Shown: positions 55,101 through 63,731 of the stretch, piece by piece
How positions within the stretch are numbered: position 1 is the stretch's first letter
Layout of the letters: every line of letters starts with the position of its first letter
Assembly (NCBI RefSeq): GCF_022662375.1
Contig: NZ_JAKNQL010000018.1
Location: forward strand, 50,534-114,533
Direction of reading: 5' to 3'
From: Pseudomonas sp. CROZ-RG-20F-R04-15
Lineage (GTDB): Bacteria; Pseudomonadota; Gammaproteobacteria; Pseudomonadales; Pseudomonadaceae
Length of the DNA stretch: 64,000 bases
Position numbers and translations under genes: made by a program
Notes under the pieces: generated by a model
The model's input: the letters and a program-made list of their open reading frames with translations, nothing else
The model's database searches: none
Told to the model about the DNA's origin: nothing

Positions 55101-55529
55101 ATTCAGCTCGGTCAGGTGCCAGCCTTCGCGCTGAATTTCGACCTGATGCCGGTGGACTTTCTCGCCCGTTTCATCGCCTTCCACGCCAGTCGTTATGCGC
55201 CCGAGCGGGCGGTGTTCAACCTGCATAACCCCGAGCCATTGAGTTGGGACGCCTACGTCGCTTCGTTCCGTGAAACCGGCAGCGAGTTCGCGCTGGTCAG
55301 CGTTGCCGACTGGCAGCAGCAACTGAACCGGGTCGACGCCGACAACGCGCTGTTCGGCGTACTCGGTTTCTACCTCAACGGCTTTGAAGAAGACATCGGC
55401 GACATCTCTCTGATCGGCCACGCCAACGCTGAAGCCGGCGTGCAGCAAATGGGCGCGCACTACCCGCAGAAATCCCCGGCGCTGCTGCGTCGCGGCTGCG
55501 ACTACCTGAAACAAATCAACTTCATCTGA
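52137..55529 (+). CDS. pvfC: PvfC/MgoA-type NRPS (A - T - thioester reductase)
   Basis: 1130 residues from the ATG at 52137 with GAGGAGG upstream. The N-terminal ~170 residues are a separate domain without a condensation motif. The adenylation domain (about 185-665) has LYTSGTTGHPKG, the SFDSS A4 region, NLYGPTEATV, YRSGDMAKW and NGKVDRK. The T domain has FFNLGGHSILLSR, with Ser in GGHS for phosphopantetheine. The reductase domain (about 775-1130) has VIVTGANSFVGVHIVEALLG for NADPH and YNLSKWVAE as the Tyr-x-x-x-Lys site. It activates one amino acid, tethers it and releases it as an aldehyde. Reading the pocket by eye against GrsA gives D-S-I-F-M-G-L-V-L, which suggests a branched or hydrophobic residue; leucine or valine fits known homologues. 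Confidence 0.92.
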   Translation: MKRLDILLIGASQAMTDLALELEQHGHTLQRSGVAASTMDLIIDDGFIGAGDRCAIPHLHLRLGINAHSKAGLPSLDLLCFLGSSLISRVPIADEPSGNGQSLRQRALTQVVDEVTLLVSRFSRDADYFQQAASVPAADFERMEDLLFLDSLAYIHRLNDTANPTLLEQAQAPAIERLQQSLIRHAERPALHLAEQSISYRQLHAHSRAIQQRLQPLLEQHPQPWVVGICLPKSPALFASILAILGSGAVYLPLEPSHPLQRQQYILQNAGALLLLHDGEHPLGETMAGLDVSGIDSADADLSQALMRQRPALDAPCMALYTSGTTGHPKGVLLSQANLAHFTAWYADYVQLQAESRVLQFSSLSFDSSLIDIFPTLLEGAELVVPDDTQRRDPLQLIALIRRRQLTHAFLPPALLSILPLEQLEGVQVMTGGDVCEPFVIEQLTRQGTLHNLYGPTEATVLITARQLIPGDSNRSLGAPIADSQVLILDDDLQPVPQNTVGELFIVGPGVCLGYLNNPQQTAERYLTLNLPDGQTLRAYRSGDMAKWGEHGIELCGRRDNQVKIRGFRVEPEEIERCLRESQLYRQVAVVIDSQRRILAFLAQPQSATAREALKAHARQFLPDYMQPVAWTELPSMPFASNGKVDRKALLELPVNVQDSGPKCLPVNADEALLLEIWAELLELPTSDISTDESFFNLGGHSILLSRMLLRLREEFGRSVSINRFIELPTIIKLATLVRGTDDNAVLSAQAMADAERTLDIEPLPISRMGDVHKVIVTGANSFVGVHIVEALLGWGASEVACLVRDGGGQTAAQRFAEALRENRLEHLDLRRVRVYAADITRPQLGLNDEDYQRLDREFGALVHNAANVNHVLDYESLAADNVEPIFALLRLCEGQSKKVFNFVSTLSASSTVDDAGRVLELPAALTPPIYIRNGYNLSKWVAERILERARERGARVNLYRPGNISFNSLSGVCQPHKNRLMLMLKGSIQLGQVPAFALNFDLMPVDFLARFIAFHASRYAPERAVFNLHNPEPLSWDAYVASFRETGSEFALVSVADWQQQLNRVDADNALFGVLGFYLNGFEEDIGDISLIGHANAEAGVQQMGAHYPQKSPALLRRGCDYLKQINFI

Positions 55530-55552
55530 AGCCATAAAAAAGGAGCAACACC

Positions 55553-56020
55553 ATGAGCAATCTGCAACCCGACACCCTGATCAAAAACCCCCACGGCTGC
55601 CACGTTGTCTCTTCGGTAGAAGTGCCCGCAGACGCGGCGCAAGTCTGGGCGGTGGTCGGCAATTTCGGCGGTTTCGACCGCTTCATTCCGGCGCTGTCGC
55701 ATATCGAAATGACCGGTGAGGGCGTGTCCTCACTGCGCAAAAAGTTCTTCAAGGATGGCAACGTGGTGGTCGAACAACTCAATTCGCGCGATGAGCACGC
55801 ACGAAGCATGACCTGGACGACAATTTACAACACGTTGGGCGTGGCGAATCTGTGGGCGGCGATGAATGTGGAGTCGCTGGGCACAGGCAAGTCCCGGGCG
55901 ACGTGGACGATCATTGCCGAGCCGGCCTCGGGCGGCGAAGAGGCGCTGCCAGGGTTCAAGGATTTTGTGCAGGGGTTTGCGGATGATGCGATGGGGAATG
56001 TGTTGAAGCTGTTTGTTTAA
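55553..56020 (+). CDS. pvfD: PvfD/MgoD-type SRPBCC (polyketide cyclase/dehydrase) protein
   Basis: 155 residues, 23 nt after pvfC with AGGAGC upstream. It has an SRPBCC (START-like) hydrophobic-cavity fold: CHVVSSVEVPADAAQVWAVVGNFGGFDRFIPAL is the hallmark N-terminus, from about residue 16. The C-terminal helix is KDFVQGFADDAMGNVLKLF. The family binds small hydrophobic ligands and assists cyclisation or hydrolysis. It is the fourth gene of the cluster. Its exact step is not settled even for homologues. Confidence 0.88.
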   Translation: MSNLQPDTLIKNPHGCHVVSSVEVPADAAQVWAVVGNFGGFDRFIPALSHIEMTGEGVSSLRKKFFKDGNVVVEQLNSRDEHARSMTWTTIYNTLGVANLWAAMNVESLGTGKSRATWTIIAEPASGGEEALPGFKDFVQGFADDAMGNVLKLFV

Positions 56021-56050
56021 GGCTTCGGCTTTGCGGTGATTGAACCACCG

Positions 56051-56138
56051 CTTTCGCGAGCAGGCTCGCTCCCACATTTTGATTGCATTCCTTCTGTAGA
56101 AACGCGGTCAATTTGTGGGAGCGAGCTTGCTCGCGAAG
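56051..56138. repeat. REP inverted pair
   Basis: Copies at 56051-56075 and 56115-56138 in inverted orientation (the second with GAGCTTGC) lie between the convergent pvfD and chemoreceptor genes. Confidence 0.9.
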
Positions 56139-56167
56139 AACGATAACTCGGTCTCCAAGCTGAAAAA

Positions 56168-58048
56168 TCAGATTTTGAAGCTGTCGACCAGTTGCTTCAG
56201 ACGGTTAGCCTGCTGCGACAACGCATCACAATCCTTCAACGTTTCATTGAGGTTGGCCACGCTCTGCTGGTTCAGCAGGTTGATCTGGTTAACGTCGACG
56301 TTGAGGGTTTCCACCACGGCGGTCTGCTCTTCGGTCGCCGCTGCCACCGACTGGTTCATCCCGTCGATTTCGCCGATGCGCTGGGTCACGCTGACCAGAC
56401 GCAGACCGGCCTGGTTGGCCACTTCCACGCTCTGCTCGCTGGAGGCCTGACTGGCATTCATCGTGGTCACCGCTTCACGCGAACCGACCTGCAGGGAAGT
56501 GATCATCTTGTGGATCTCTTCCGCCGATTCCTGGGTGCGATGGGCAAGGTTACGCACCTCGTCCGCCACCACCGCAAAACCACGCCCGGCTTCACCGGCA
56601 CGCGCCGCTTCGATCGCAGCGTTGAGTGCCAGCAGGTTGGTCTGTTGCGAGATGCCTTTGATCACATCGAGGATATGGCCGATGTTGTCGGTGCTGGCGT
56701 TCAGGGTTTCGATCTGCGTGCACGACAGGCTGATCTTCTGCGACAGTTCGGTCATCGCTTGAATCGTCTGCTCGACCACCTGACGACCGTCATCGGCCTG
56801 CTCGCTGGCGCCGCTGGCATGCTGCGAAGCATCGGCGGCGTTACGCGCAATTTCCTGGGTGGCGGCGCCCAACTCGTTGATCGCCGCAGCGACGCTGTTG
56901 GTGCGCGCGCTTTGCTCGTCGGAGCCGACGATCGAGGCGTTGGACGACGCCATCACCCGTTGCGAAAGGTCATGCACATGACGGGTCGCCGAGGACACCT
57001 CGGAAATCGACGCGTGAATCCGTTCAACGAACTGGTTGAACGCGCTGCCCAATTCACCGAACTCGTCTTTGCTTTCTACAACCAGACGGCGAGTCAGGTC
57101 GCCTTCACCCTGAGCAATGTCCTGCATCGCGCGGCCCATGGTGGTCAGCGGACGCATCAACACGTTGATCAACAGGCTCAGCAGCAAGGCAATGGCGGCC
57201 ACGGCGACAAACATCGCGATCAGCGCCGAGGTGCGGAATTGGCTGAGTGCGGCGTAGGCTTTATCGCGATCGATCGACAGACCGATGTACCACTGCGCAT
57301 TCGGCAGGTCGCTGACCGGGGTGAACGACAGGATACGTTCCTGGCCATTGAGCACGACGTTCTGGTTGCCCTTCTCGATGCGCACGCTGGTGTTCGGGTA
57401 GATGTCTTTCAGGTTTTTCATGACCTGATCTTTGTCCGGGCTGACGATCACCTGACCGTCGGCACTGACCAGAAACGCATGGCCGAGGCCACCGAAGTCC
57501 ACCGAGTTGATGATCTTCACCAGGGTTTCCAGGCTCAGGTCACCACCGACCACACCGAGCAGTTCGCCGTTCTTTTTCACCGGCATGGCGATGGTTACCA
57601 CCAACCCGCCGACAGCAGCCATGTACGGCGGCGTCAGCATGGTTTTATCGGCGGCTACCGCTTGCTTGTACCAAGGGCGCTGACGCGGGTCGTAGCCGTC
57701 CGGCATCTTCGCGTCAGGGCGCTGAGTGAACACACCGTTGGCCTGACCGACGTAAGTGAACTGGAAATTCGAGGTGAAGGCCGGCTGATCGACCAGACCC
57801 GGCAAGTCCGCGTCCTTGCCCTGATGGGCAACGTTCTGCGCGAGATTTTCCAGCACCAGAATCCGCCCGCTCATCCAGTTCTGCACGCTGCTGGCGGTCA
57901 GATCACCGGCCTGCTGCACAGAAGACTGAAGGTTCTGGCGAATGGTGTTTCGCTGCAGATAGTCGTTGTAGAGGGTGAACAGCGCGAACGCCAGGACCAC
58001 GACGCCCGAGGCGGCCAACAGGATTTTATGGCTGAACTTGAGATTCAT
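56168..58048 (-). CDS. Methyl-accepting chemotaxis protein with dCache amino-acid sensor
   Basis: 626 residues from the ATG at 58048; the longer frame to 58159 has no membrane signal. Membrane helix about 9-28, periplasmic dCache_1 domain about 35-280, second helix (ALIAMFVAVAAIALLLSLLINVL), HAMP, then the MCP signalling domain with the tip sequence IKGISQQTNLLALNAAIEAARAGEAGRGFAVVADEVRNLA (located by this landmark). The sensor carries the full amino-acid-binding motif: Tyr119, Arg124, Trp126, Tyr127, Tyr142 and Asp170, at nearly the spacing of PctA. It is thus probably an L-amino-acid chemoreceptor like PctA/B/C. No pentapeptide tether is seen at the C-terminus. Stand-alone gene. Confidence 0.93.
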   Translation of the reverse strand: MNLKFSHKILLAASGVVVLAFALFTLYNDYLQRNTIRQNLQSSVQQAGDLTASSVQNWMSGRILVLENLAQNVAHQGKDADLPGLVDQPAFTSNFQFTYVGQANGVFTQRPDAKMPDGYDPRQRPWYKQAVAADKTMLTPPYMAAVGGLVVTIAMPVKKNGELLGVVGGDLSLETLVKIINSVDFGGLGHAFLVSADGQVIVSPDKDQVMKNLKDIYPNTSVRIEKGNQNVVLNGQERILSFTPVSDLPNAQWYIGLSIDRDKAYAALSQFRTSALIAMFVAVAAIALLLSLLINVLMRPLTTMGRAMQDIAQGEGDLTRRLVVESKDEFGELGSAFNQFVERIHASISEVSSATRHVHDLSQRVMASSNASIVGSDEQSARTNSVAAAINELGAATQEIARNAADASQHASGASEQADDGRQVVEQTIQAMTELSQKISLSCTQIETLNASTDNIGHILDVIKGISQQTNLLALNAAIEAARAGEAGRGFAVVADEVRNLAHRTQESAEEIHKMITSLQVGSREAVTTMNASQASSEQSVEVANQAGLRLVSVTQRIGEIDGMNQSVAAATEEQTAVVETLNVDVNQINLLNQQSVANLNETLKDCDALSQQANRLKQLVDSFKI

Positions 58049-58317
58049 TTCATGGGACTTCTTATGACAAAAGTGGGGATGCGTTCCGGATGCAACATTC
58101 CATGTACAGCGCAGGCGGCGTTCTTCAGGCCGCTCTACTTTGGTGCACGCATGTCTCACCAGTCTGTCGGCACGTGTCGGAGAAATCTTAGGGCTGGACG
58201 GAAAATGGATGGCATTTCTGGCGAGTTCCCGCCGAACGGCGTACTAGAGCGGCTGGTAGCCGGTTTTTTATGAGCGTTGTATCAGTGGCAGTTGCAAATT
58301 CTGTAACCCTTGATGAC

Positions 58318-58336
58318 AATGCGAGTAATTATCATT
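58318..58336 (+). promoter_or_regulatory. Fur box upstream of the ECF sigma gene
   Basis: AATGCGAGTAATTATCATT at 58318-58336 matches about 10 of 19 positions of the Fur consensus, with the typical TAATTATCATT half. It lies 17 nt before the ATG of the sigma gene, so the gene should be repressed by Fur-Fe2+. Confidence 0.65.
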
Positions 58337-58352
58337 TGTGACGTTCGCGTTC

Positions 58353-58853
58353 ATGTCCTCACCTGAGTTTGCAGTACAGGCGCTTTACAGTAGTCATCAC
58401 GGCTGGCTCAACGCTTGGCTGCGCGCGCGGCTGGGCAACGCGGCAGATGCGGCAGATCTGGCCCAGGATACTTTCGTACGCCTGTTGCAACGCACCGAAC
58501 GCCTCGAACTCAAAGCTCCTCGCGCCTTCCTGCGCACCATCGCGCGTGGTCTGGTGATTGATCATTGGCGGCGCGAGGAAATCGAACGCGCCTATCTGGA
58601 AACCATTGCGCATCTACCCGAAGCCGAAACGCCGAGCGCCGAAGCCCGTGCACTGGTAATCGAACTGCTGGAAAGCATCGCGCGCATGCTTGAAGGACTG
58701 AAGCCGAAAGTGCGTCAGGCGTTTCTGCTGGCGCAGTGCGAAGGTTTGACCCACAAGCAGATCGCTGAACAGATGGGCCTGTCGTTGCGCTCCGTCGAAC
58801 GTTACGTCGCCGATGCGCTGTATCACTGCTACGTGCTGCGGTACGAAAACTGA
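58353..58853 (+). CDS. ECF sigma factor, FecI-like iron-starvation type
   Basis: 166 residues from the ATG at 58353; a GTG at 58338 touches the Fur box and is less likely. Sigma-70 region 2 (HGWLNAWLRARLGNAADAADLAQDTFVRLLQ) and region 4 helix-turn-helix (LTHKQIAEQMGLSLRSVERYVADAL) are clear. It should direct transcription of the downstream TonB receptor when the anti-sigma is released by siderophore binding. One-base overlap with the FecR-like gene (TGATG). Confidence 0.93.
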   Translation: MSSPEFAVQALYSSHHGWLNAWLRARLGNAADAADLAQDTFVRLLQRTERLELKAPRAFLRTIARGLVIDHWRREEIERAYLETIAHLPEAETPSAEARALVIELLESIARMLEGLKPKVRQAFLLAQCEGLTHKQIAEQMGLSLRSVERYVADALYHCYVLRYEN

Positions 58854-59854
58854 TGCCTGTGGATAATCTTTCTCTGAGCCGCCGCACCGAGCCGCAGCAA
58901 CAGGTGGTCAAGCAGGCCATTCAATGGCTGTTGCGCCTGCGCAACAATCACGGCAATCCGCGCCTGAACCGCCAGTGTGAACAGTGGCGCGCCGAACATC
59001 ATGAGCATGAACTGGCCTGGCAACGGGTGCAGTCGCTGCAAGCCGAATTGAGCAATAACCTGCGCGCAGTCCCCGGTGCCCAGGTGGCGTTCAACACCTT
59101 GGAAAACAGCGCACAGGGGCTGGGCCGGCGACAGGCTTTGAAGTTGCTGTCTGGTGCATTGCTGATGGGTTCCGCCGCCTGGCTGGCCAAGGACACTGCG
59201 ACATGGCAACAGTGGAGCGCCGATTACGCGACAGCGACCGGTGAGCGTCGTGGCTTCCAGTTGCCCGATGGCACGCGGATCGAACTCAACACCGCCAGTG
59301 CGGTGGATCTGGATTACACCGCGCAGCAGCGGCTGATCAAACTGACTCGCGGCGAAATCATCGTCACCTGTGGCGGCGCTGATCAGGGGGTAACCTTCGA
59401 GCGGCCGCTGCGCGTGCAAAGCCGTCACGGCATTTACGAACCGCAGGATGCGCGGTTCATCCTGCGTCAGGACAGCCATTGCACGCGACTCAGCGTCACC
59501 AGTGGGCGGGTTGCCATTCACTCCGGTACGACATCGCTGGAAGCACTCGCCGGGCAAAGCTATCTGATCGACCACCACCAGGTACGTCCGGCGCCACCGC
59601 TGGATATGGATGCCGGCGCTTGGGTCGATGGCCTGATTGTCACACGCAATATGCGCTTGGGCGACTTTCTCGCTGAAGTCGGGCGTTATCGTCAGGGCTT
59701 TCTGAGTTGTGCGTCCGACGTTTCCGAGCTGCGTCTGTCCGGCGTGTTCCGCCTGGAAGATACCGACAAGCTGCTGGCCATCCTGCCGCAGACGTTGCCG
59801 GTGCAATTGCGCTACCGCACGCGCTGGTGGGTGACGCTGGAGCGCGTCGCCTGA
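58853..59854 (+). CDS. FecR-like anti-sigma factor
   Basis: 333 residues. The N-terminal cytosolic DUF4880-type sigma-binding part contains VKQAIQWLLRLRNNHGNP and ERAW-type AWQRVQSLQ. One membrane helix follows (LKLLSGALLMGSAAWLAK), then the periplasmic FecR domain (RRGFQLPDGTRIELNTASAV, GEIIVTC) and a C-terminal STN-interacting part (FRLEDTDKLLAILPQTLPVQLRY). It passes the signal from the receptor's STN domain to the sigma factor, and its start overlaps the sigma gene. Confidence 0.93.
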   Translation: MPVDNLSLSRRTEPQQQVVKQAIQWLLRLRNNHGNPRLNRQCEQWRAEHHEHELAWQRVQSLQAELSNNLRAVPGAQVAFNTLENSAQGLGRRQALKLLSGALLMGSAAWLAKDTATWQQWSADYATATGERRGFQLPDGTRIELNTASAVDLDYTAQQRLIKLTRGEIIVTCGGADQGVTFERPLRVQSRHGIYEPQDARFILRQDSHCTRLSVTSGRVAIHSGTTSLEALAGQSYLIDHHQVRPAPPLDMDAGAWVDGLIVTRNMRLGDFLAEVGRYRQGFLSCASDVSELRLSGVFRLEDTDKLLAILPQTLPVQLRYRTRWWVTLERVA

Positions 59855-59942
59855 AATTATTTTGGCGGGTTTTCGCAGCAAGTTCGGCTTGGTCAGTAAG
59901 CACTTCAATTCAAGCGTTTGCGACTTCCTACGGAAACCTACA

Positions 59943-62447
59943 ATGACTGTCCGCGCCACCTGTAAGAACTCTCCGAATTTCACTGCCGACTCCGGACTGC
60001 TGCGCCACGCCGTTCGCGCTGCACTGTTGTCCACAGCGCTGGGCGTGAGTGCATTGCCGAGTCTGAGCCTGGCGGCCAGCGGCAGTACCAGTGAAGTCAG
60101 CCATCGCTACAACATTGCTGCCGGGCCGCTGGGAGAAGCGTTGAATCAGTTCGCCCGTCAGGCTGGCATTACGTTGTCGATGACCCCGCAGCAAACCCAA
60201 GGCCGGCAATCGCCCGGCGTACAGGGTGATTATTCGACTGATCAGGCGCTGAGCCATTTGCTCGGCGGTTCAGGTCTGGAAGCGCTCAGTCAGGATGGCA
60301 GCAGTTACATCCTGCGCCCGCTGGCTGAAACCGAAGCGCTGGCCCTGCCAACCACCGATATCAAAGGTTTCGCCCTCGGCAACGCATTGGGCAGCATGGA
60401 TGGCTACAACGCCACCCACAGCCAGATCGCCACCAAGACCAGCACCGCGTTGCTGGAAACTTCACAAAGCGTCTCCGTGGTCACTCGCGAGCAAATGGAC
60501 GACCAAGGGTCGCAGACCGTCGCGCAGGCAATGCGTTACACCCCGGGCGTGCTGACCAATCCGTATGGCGCGACCCACCGTTATGACTATGTGGCGATGC
60601 GCGGTTTCAACGATGGCTCGGTGGACAATATCTACCTCGACGGCCTCAAGTCGATGGGTGACAGCGGCACTTACAGCACCATGCAAGTCGATCCGTATTT
60701 CCTTGAACGCGTGGACATTCTCAAGGGACCGTCGTCGGTATTGTACGGTCGCAGTTCGCCTGGCGGCCTGGTGGCGTTGACCAGCAAGAAACCGTTGTAC
60801 GAGGCTTACCACCAGGTCCAAGCGACGGTCGGCACTCAGGGTCAGCGCGGGGTCGGTTTTGACTTCAGCGGCCCGGTCGATGACGACAAGCGCACTGCCT
60901 ATCGTCTGATCGGCTTAACGGATCAGTCCGACACACAGTTCGACCACAACAAGGAAAAGCGCTTCGCCCTCGCACCGACCCTCAGTATCGATTTCACTGA
61001 AGACACTTCGCTGACGTTGCAGGCTTATCTGCAACACGATCCGGATGGCGGTTACCACGGTGGCGTACCAGCGGACGGCACGATTCATCAGCGCAACGGC
61101 AACCGCATCTCGCCGCACTTCTTCGAAGGCGAACCGGGTGTCGATGGCTATTCGCGAGATCAGCAATCGTTCGGTTATCAGTTTGAACATCGGTTCAATG
61201 ATGTCTTCACCGCAAGGCAGAATTTCCGTTACCTCGATTCCAAGGTAAACATGGATCAGGTCTACGCCTATGGCTGGACCTCACCGACCAGCAACGAGTT
61301 GAACCGCTACTACACCGGCGGTGATGAGCGTCTGCATGCATTCATCGTCGACAACATGCTCCAGGCCGAATTTTTCACCGGCGCGACCAAACACACGTTG
61401 CTCATGGGCGCGGATTATCAGCGGCGTAAAACCGTGGTTGACTGGACCAGCGGCGGACTCGCGCCGATCAATGCGTTCAACCCGGTGTACGGCAACTCGA
61501 CGATCGACATGTATGGCGAAACCAGTTACCTGCGCCGTCTGGAGCAGACCGGGGTTTACCTGCAAGACCTGATCGAGATGGACAAGTGGCGTTTCTCGCT
61601 GGGCTTGCGCCAGGACTGGGTCGAGACTTCAGATGAAAACCGTATCGCTGAGGCCGGACGTCCGGTTGGCACAGAGATCAATGATCGCCGCACCAAACTC
61701 ACTGGCCGGGCCGGTGCGTTGTACCTGTTCGATAACGGTTTGGCGCCCTACATCAGCTACTCCGAATCGTTTAACCCCAATTCCTATGCCGACAGTGCCG
61801 GTAACCCGCTTGCTCCTACCGATGGCACACAATGGGAAGTCGGTTTGAAGTATCAGCCGCCGGGCACGGACAACCTGTTCACCGCCTCGCTGTTCCGCAT
61901 CGACCAAGAGAACCTGGCGACCAAACTGCCGCAGGAAAACTTCTATCGTGCGGTCGGTGCCGTCCGCTCTCAGGGTGTGGAACTGGAAGCGCACATGCAG
62001 TTGACCGATAACCTCAAGGTTCTCGGCAGCTACACCTTCACCGATATCGAATACTCGAAGTCGATGGTCAGTACGTTGAGCACCCCGACCGACGTGATCG
62101 AGAACAAAGGCAACTCGCCGACGCAGGCGCCACGACACATGGCTTCGTTGTGGGCGGACTACAAGTTCGACAGTGCGGTACTCGATGGCCTGCGCCTGGG
62201 CGGCGGCGTGCGTTATGTCGGCTATAGCTGGGCGGATGCAGAGAACACCTTGAAGGTGCCGTCCTACACACTGTTCGACGCCTCGATTGGTTATGACCTG
62301 AGCAAAGTCGGTTTGAAGGGCGTTGACGTACGCCTGAATGCGAACAACCTGACCAACGAGTCCTACGTGGCTTCCTGCGCCAGTCTGAACTTCTGCTACA
62401 TGGGCGAAGAGCGCAACGTGGCGGCGACGGTCAGCTACCAGTTCTAA
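59943..62447 (+). CDS. TonB-dependent siderophore receptor with STN signalling domain
   Basis: 834 residues from the ATG at 59943 (CGGAA upstream); the longer frame starts at TTG. It has a long signal peptide (to about residue 44, ending LPSLSLAAS), an STN domain (about 55-120, HRYNIAAGPLGEALNQFA), plug (SVSVVTREQMDDQGSQTVAQAMRYTPGV), and a 22-strand barrel ending in VSYQF with the terminal Phe. It is of the FpvA/FoxA/FiuA type that takes up ferric siderophores and signals through FecR and FecI. The siderophore is not identifiable; a plug motif VRGFND-like sequence (AMRGFNDGSVDNIYLDGL) is typical of hydroxamate or catecholate receptors. Confidence 0.94.
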   Translation: MTVRATCKNSPNFTADSGLLRHAVRAALLSTALGVSALPSLSLAASGSTSEVSHRYNIAAGPLGEALNQFARQAGITLSMTPQQTQGRQSPGVQGDYSTDQALSHLLGGSGLEALSQDGSSYILRPLAETEALALPTTDIKGFALGNALGSMDGYNATHSQIATKTSTALLETSQSVSVVTREQMDDQGSQTVAQAMRYTPGVLTNPYGATHRYDYVAMRGFNDGSVDNIYLDGLKSMGDSGTYSTMQVDPYFLERVDILKGPSSVLYGRSSPGGLVALTSKKPLYEAYHQVQATVGTQGQRGVGFDFSGPVDDDKRTAYRLIGLTDQSDTQFDHNKEKRFALAPTLSIDFTEDTSLTLQAYLQHDPDGGYHGGVPADGTIHQRNGNRISPHFFEGEPGVDGYSRDQQSFGYQFEHRFNDVFTARQNFRYLDSKVNMDQVYAYGWTSPTSNELNRYYTGGDERLHAFIVDNMLQAEFFTGATKHTLLMGADYQRRKTVVDWTSGGLAPINAFNPVYGNSTIDMYGETSYLRRLEQTGVYLQDLIEMDKWRFSLGLRQDWVETSDENRIAEAGRPVGTEINDRRTKLTGRAGALYLFDNGLAPYISYSESFNPNSYADSAGNPLAPTDGTQWEVGLKYQPPGTDNLFTASLFRIDQENLATKLPQENFYRAVGAVRSQGVELEAHMQLTDNLKVLGSYTFTDIEYSKSMVSTLSTPTDVIENKGNSPTQAPRHMASLWADYKFDSAVLDGLRLGGGVRYVGYSWADAENTLKVPSYTLFDASIGYDLSKVGLKGVDVRLNANNLTNESYVASCASLNFCYMGEERNVAATVSYQF

Positions 62448-62467
62448 GCCTTTGTCCTGGGCATAAA

Positions 62468-62500
62468 AAAGCCAGCCTCTGAAATTCAGGGGCTGGCTTT
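62468..62500 (+). terminator. Terminator after the TonB receptor gene
   Basis: AAAGCCAGCC at 62468-62477 pairs with GGCTGGCTTT at 62491-62500, around CTCTGAAATTCAG, which itself can pair. It is followed by GTCGTTTT. It lies between the receptor and the PepSY gene, so the latter depends on read-through or its own promoter. Confidence 0.75.
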
Positions 62501-62523
62501 GTCGTTTTCACGGGAAAATTTCA

Positions 62524-63702
62524 ATGCGTGCGTTTCTGGTTTTATTGCATCGATATATCGGTTTAGCCACAGCAGTGTTTTTGCTGTTGGCCGGGATTAC
62601 CGGGAGCATTCTGGCGTTCAATCATGAGCTGGATGAATGGCTAAACCCGGAGTTTTATACGGCTTCTGCCCAGGGTTCGCGACTGCCACCGGGCACGTTG
62701 GTTGATGCGGTGCAATCCGCGCATCCAAAGCTGCAGGTCTGGTACATGGAGTATCCGCATGAGGCGGGGCATACCGCTTTACTGGCGGCAGTGCCACGTA
62801 CTGATCCGGCGACAGGAAAGCCATTCGATGAGCGTAATCAGGTGCTTTACCTCGACCCGGTGAGTGCTGAACAGACGGGTCAGCGTTATTGGGGGGAATG
62901 CTGTTTTGGACGGAAGAATTTTGTCCCGTTCATCCTCGAGTTTCACTACAACCTGACATTGCCGGGGAACTGGGGGTTGTGGCTGATGGGGTTGGTGGCC
63001 GTCGCCTGGGTGATCGACTGTTTTGTGGCGCTGTGGCTGACATTGCCGCGTGGAAAGCCGTTCTGGAAGAAGTGGTCGACGGCCTGGAAGATCAAGGGTG
63101 GGCATGCCTACCGGCTGAACTTCGATCTGCATCGTGCGGGGGGATTGTGGTTGTGGCTGTTGTTGCTGCCGATCGCCGTGAGCAGCGTGGCGATGAACTT
63201 GCCGAGTCAGGTGTTCAAGCCTGCGGTGTCGTTGTTTTCGTCGATTGAGCCGAGCGTCTATGAGGCGCGAGGACGAATGCCTCCTTCAACGTTGGGGGTG
63301 ACGCAATTGAGTTATCAACAGGCTTACGAAAGGGCATTGCAGGAGGGGAAAAGGCTAGGACTGACAGCAGTGATCGGGGAGTTGTATTACAGCTTCGAGT
63401 ACAACTTCTACGGCGCGGGATTCGGGCAGCACGACACTGAAGCCCATGGCAAATCCTGGTTGTTCTTTCATGGTACGGACGGGCGCTTGTTAGGACAGGA
63501 AATAACAGGACAGGGGACGTTGGGGGAGCAGTTTTATCGGCTGCAGTTGCCGATACATGGTGGACGGATCGTAGGAGTGACCGGACAAGTAATGATCGCG
63601 GTGTTAGGTGTTTTGATTGCAGGACTGTCAGGGACCGGCGTCTACATCTGGTGGCGCAAATGGCAGGCTCGACGCATCAGCAAGGCACGCAAAGCAGTTT
63701 AA
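62524..63702 (+). CDS. PepSY-associated TM-helix protein (putative ferrisiderophore reductase)
   Basis: 392 residues, ATG with GGGAAAA upstream. A first helix (LHRYIGLATAVFLLLAGITGSILAFNHELDEWL) carries the conserved His and the GLAT..L.GITGS motif of the PepSY-TM family. Further helices are at about 150-175, 205-225 and 350-375 (VIAVLGVLIAGLSGTGVYIWWRKW). The conserved HRAGGLWLWLLLLPIAVSS is also present. Relatives such as FoxB/PiuB-type proteins reduce or process ferric siderophores at the inner membrane. Its position right after the receptor gene fits that role. The gene's 3' region is AT-poorer in codon choice than its neighbours, but nothing looks foreign. Confidence 0.9.
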   Translation: MRAFLVLLHRYIGLATAVFLLLAGITGSILAFNHELDEWLNPEFYTASAQGSRLPPGTLVDAVQSAHPKLQVWYMEYPHEAGHTALLAAVPRTDPATGKPFDERNQVLYLDPVSAEQTGQRYWGECCFGRKNFVPFILEFHYNLTLPGNWGLWLMGLVAVAWVIDCFVALWLTLPRGKPFWKKWSTAWKIKGGHAYRLNFDLHRAGGLWLWLLLLPIAVSSVAMNLPSQVFKPAVSLFSSIEPSVYEARGRMPPSTLGVTQLSYQQAYERALQEGKRLGLTAVIGELYYSFEYNFYGAGFGQHDTEAHGKSWLFFHGTDGRLLGQEITGQGTLGEQFYRLQLPIHGGRIVGVTGQVMIAVLGVLIAGLSGTGVYIWWRKWQARRISKARKAV

Positions 63703-63731
63703 TAGTCAGTTTTTGTAGGCGCTGAAATGAC

